In this document: positions 62,510 to 64,000 of the stretch, one piece after another | Position numbering within the stretch: the stretch's first letter is position 1 | Layout: every line of letters begins with the position of its first letter | Source: Bacillus sp. IITD106 | Lineage (GTDB): Bacteria > Bacillota > Bacilli > Bacillales > Bacillaceae_C | Direction of reading: 5' to 3' | DNA: 64,000 nt | Assembly (NCBI RefSeq): GCF_019459225.1 | Contig: NZ_JAIAZY010000012.1 | Span: forward strand, 31,911-95,910 | Notes under the pieces: generated by a model | Databases searched by the model: none | What the model saw: the letters and a program-made list of their open reading frames with translations, nothing else | What the model was told of the DNA's origin: nothing | Translations under genes and position numbers: made by a program

Positions 62510-63637
62510 ATGGGTAAGCCCGCAAAGTATATGTTGGTCATAAATACGATAAAAGAATGGATTGCTAACGGCGATGTGAAACCTGGTGAAAAAATATATT
62601 CTGAAAATGAATTGGCAAAGATGTTCAATGTCTCAAGGCATACGATTCGTCAAGCTGTAGGTGAACTCGTCCACGAAGGACTTTTATATAGGGAACAAGG
62701 TGCAGGGACATTTTGCGCAATTCCTAAAACAACGAATGTTTCCGAACAACCAGGAGCTATTTCTGGCAAAAATATCGGAATTATCACGACATATATTTCC
62801 GATTATATTTTCCCAGCTATCATAAGAGGAATGGAATCCTATCTCACATCCAAAGGGTATTCCCTTATACTATCAAGCACGGATAATGATATTGACAAGG
62901 AAAAGCAATGTCTTGAAGCAATGCTGAGCCGAAACGTTGATGGCCTTATTATTGAACCTTCGAAAAGTAGTGGATACAATCCCAACATTCATTATTATCT
63001 TGAGCTTGAACAGAAAAACATTCCTTACTTAATGATAAACCAATATTACTCGCAATTAAATCCCCCTTATATGATTCTCGATGATGAAAAGGGCGGTTTT
63101 ATTGCGACAGAACACTTAATCAATGAGGGTCACGAAAAAATTATCGGCATTTTTAAAACGGACGATATGCAAGGCGTCTATCGGATGAAAGGCTTTATCC
63201 GTGCGTTTCGCGAGCATAAAATCCCATTTTTAACAGATACAATCATTTCCTATTCAACGGAAGATTTGCACGAAGGCTTTGAGGATAAAGTAAAAGAAGT
63301 GTTGGCAGATCCGAAAAGAGTGCCGACAGGGATTGTCTGCTATAACGATGAAATCGCATTATGGGTCATCAACATATTGCGCGCTGAAGGCTTAAGTGTG
63401 CCCGACGATATTTCAATTGTTGGCTATGATAATTCATCACTAGCAGAAGCTTCAGAGATCAAATTAACCTCTGTCAACCATCCAAAAACCCGAATGGGAC
63501 TTGATGCAGCGAAATGGATCGTCGATGCTGTTGAAAACAATGGCAAGTCAGATAAAAACCATATAACGTACGAACCGGAACTAATTGTCCGAAATTCAAC
63601 AAAAGCGATTGGGAAAAAAGAAGTATTAGGTATGTAA
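62510..63637 (+). CDS. araR: Arabinose repressor AraR
   Basis: 375 aa. The N-terminal GntR-type winged helix (residues 1-75) contains YSENELAKMFNVSRHTIRQA and the wing YREQGAGTF. A LacI-type sugar-binding domain (residues about 85-370) includes GIITTYISDYIFPAIIRG and SIVGYDNSSLAEASEIKLTSV. This GntR-LacI chimera is specific to AraR. L-arabinose releases it from DNA. AraR boxes occur here upstream of araM, araN, araB, galM and araR itself. Start after AGCAGGGA. Confidence 0.95.
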   Translation: MGKPAKYMLVINTIKEWIANGDVKPGEKIYSENELAKMFNVSRHTIRQAVGELVHEGLLYREQGAGTFCAIPKTTNVSEQPGAISGKNIGIITTYISDYIFPAIIRGMESYLTSKGYSLILSSTDNDIDKEKQCLEAMLSRNVDGLIIEPSKSSGYNPNIHYYLELEQKNIPYLMINQYYSQLNPPYMILDDEKGGFIATEHLINEGHEKIIGIFKTDDMQGVYRMKGFIRAFREHKIPFLTDTIISYSTEDLHEGFEDKVKEVLADPKRVPTGIVCYNDEIALWVINILRAEGLSVPDDISIVGYDNSSLAEASEIKLTSVNHPKTRMGLDAAKWIVDAVENNGKSDKNHITYEPELIVRNSTKAIGKKEVLGM

Positions 63638-63642
63638 AGGAA

Positions 63643-63669
63643 GGGCTCCATGTTTGGGGGCTCTTTTTT
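63643..63669 (+). terminator. Terminator of araR
   Basis: GGGCTCC (63643-63649) pairs with GGGGCTC (63657-63663) using two wobble pairs, followed by six T. Confidence 0.65.
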
Positions 63670-63700
63670 AATGAAAAAAATCCCTTGCTTAAAGGGATTA

Positions 63701-63952
63701 CTATAATTGTTTTTCGGCTAATTCCCCGAGAATTGGGAGCTTATAATATTTGCCTTGGTATGCTTGATACATTAAGACAATCCACAGTATCAGCATGACC
63801 GGAGTTAAGATGAGGCTCAATAGCCAGCCGATAAACGGAATGACCGTCAGCACAATGCTGAGTACAAAGAATACAATCGATAATGCAAGGGATTGCATCG
63901 CGTGGAAACGAATGAATCTATTTTCTTTTTCAACTATTGAACTGACCCCCAC
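63701..63952 (-). CDS. DUF4870 membrane protein, apparently shortened at the N-terminus
   Basis: 83 aa from a GTG at 63952. EKENRFIRFHAMQSL is the DUF4870 signature and two hydrophobic stretches follow (about 22-65). In complete members one or two further helices precede this signature. Here an in-frame TAG stands immediately before the GTG, and only 48 bp of upstream sequence are available. It may be a truncated gene, a frameshifted one, or a divergent short form. The first residues (MGVSSIVEKEN) have no strong ribosome binding site. Confidence 0.6.
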   Translation of the reverse strand: MGVSSIVEKENRFIRFHAMQSLALSIVFFVLSIVLTVIPFIGWLLSLILTPVMLILWIVLMYQAYQGKYYKLPILGELAEKQL

Positions 63953-64000
63953 CTAAAATCCTAATGGTTTTTGTGGAAGGGGATTCCGATTAGGACCCGT

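Overview
The window looks like the chromosome of a low-GC, endospore-forming Bacillaceae that grows on plant polysaccharides. The grounds are a gerA-type germinant receptor operon, a YjcZ-type sporulation micropeptide, a LysM-M14 endopeptidase of the YqgT type, strong AGGAGG-type ribosome binding sites, CcpA-type cre sites and a B. subtilis-like arabinose regulon. Genus and species cannot be fixed from the sequence alone. No rRNA, tRNA, transposase, CRISPR array or prophage was seen.

Layout. 1-6.7 kb: 3' end of a ROK regulator, a LysM-M14 peptidase, yjcZ, manA with a tyrosine phosphatase and a VanZ protein, an MFS transporter and an FMN reductase. 6.8-11 kb: germinant receptor operon A-B-C plus a small two-helix membrane protein that fits a D subunit. 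11.8-18.3 kb: beta-mannosidase, SGNH esterase, divergent GH36 alpha-galactosidase and a LacI regulator, which together suggest use of acetylated galactomannan oligosaccharides. 19-24.5 kb: a MacB/FtsX-type ABC export operon whose last ATPase carries an AbrB-like tail. 24.8-34.5 kb: araM, an LplA-like binding protein, a DUF624 protein, araQ-araP-araN, a GH4 hydrolase and an AraC regulator. 34.6-36.5 kb: small accessory genes (retropepsin pair, Cys-rich protein, MNT-HEPN pair). 36.5-39.9 kb: MoxR/DUF58/DUF4129. 40.4-45.9 kb: a non-phosphorylating L-fucose operon headed by a GH29 fucosidase. 46.1-54 kb: two GH51 arabinofuranosidases, araA, araD, araB. 54.2-62.3 kb: GH2 hydrolase, a sugar importer, an ArsR-type regulator with a large C-terminal domain, GH43 and galM. 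62.5-64 kb: araR and a DUF4870 fragment.

Regulation can be read in some detail. AraR-type boxes (core TTGTACG or ATGTACGTACAT) overlap promoter elements of araM, araN, araB, galM and araR. A second operator, TATTACAAA-N23/24-TTTGTAATA, encloses the -35 and -10 of the GH2 gene and of the importer operon, and a weaker copy precedes the ArsR-type gene. The ArsR-type gene lies downstream of AraR-controlled galM-GH43, so the two regulators probably form a cascade. Three cre-like sites add carbon catabolite control.

The most unusual structure is non-coding. Four intergenic gaps carry tandem arrays with the same 51-bp period but unrelated unit sequences, and each unit contains an inverted repeat. 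Two gaps also carry 21-bp arrays. The arrays sit at or beside transcription-unit boundaries. Long open frames inside them are a by-product of periods divisible by three.
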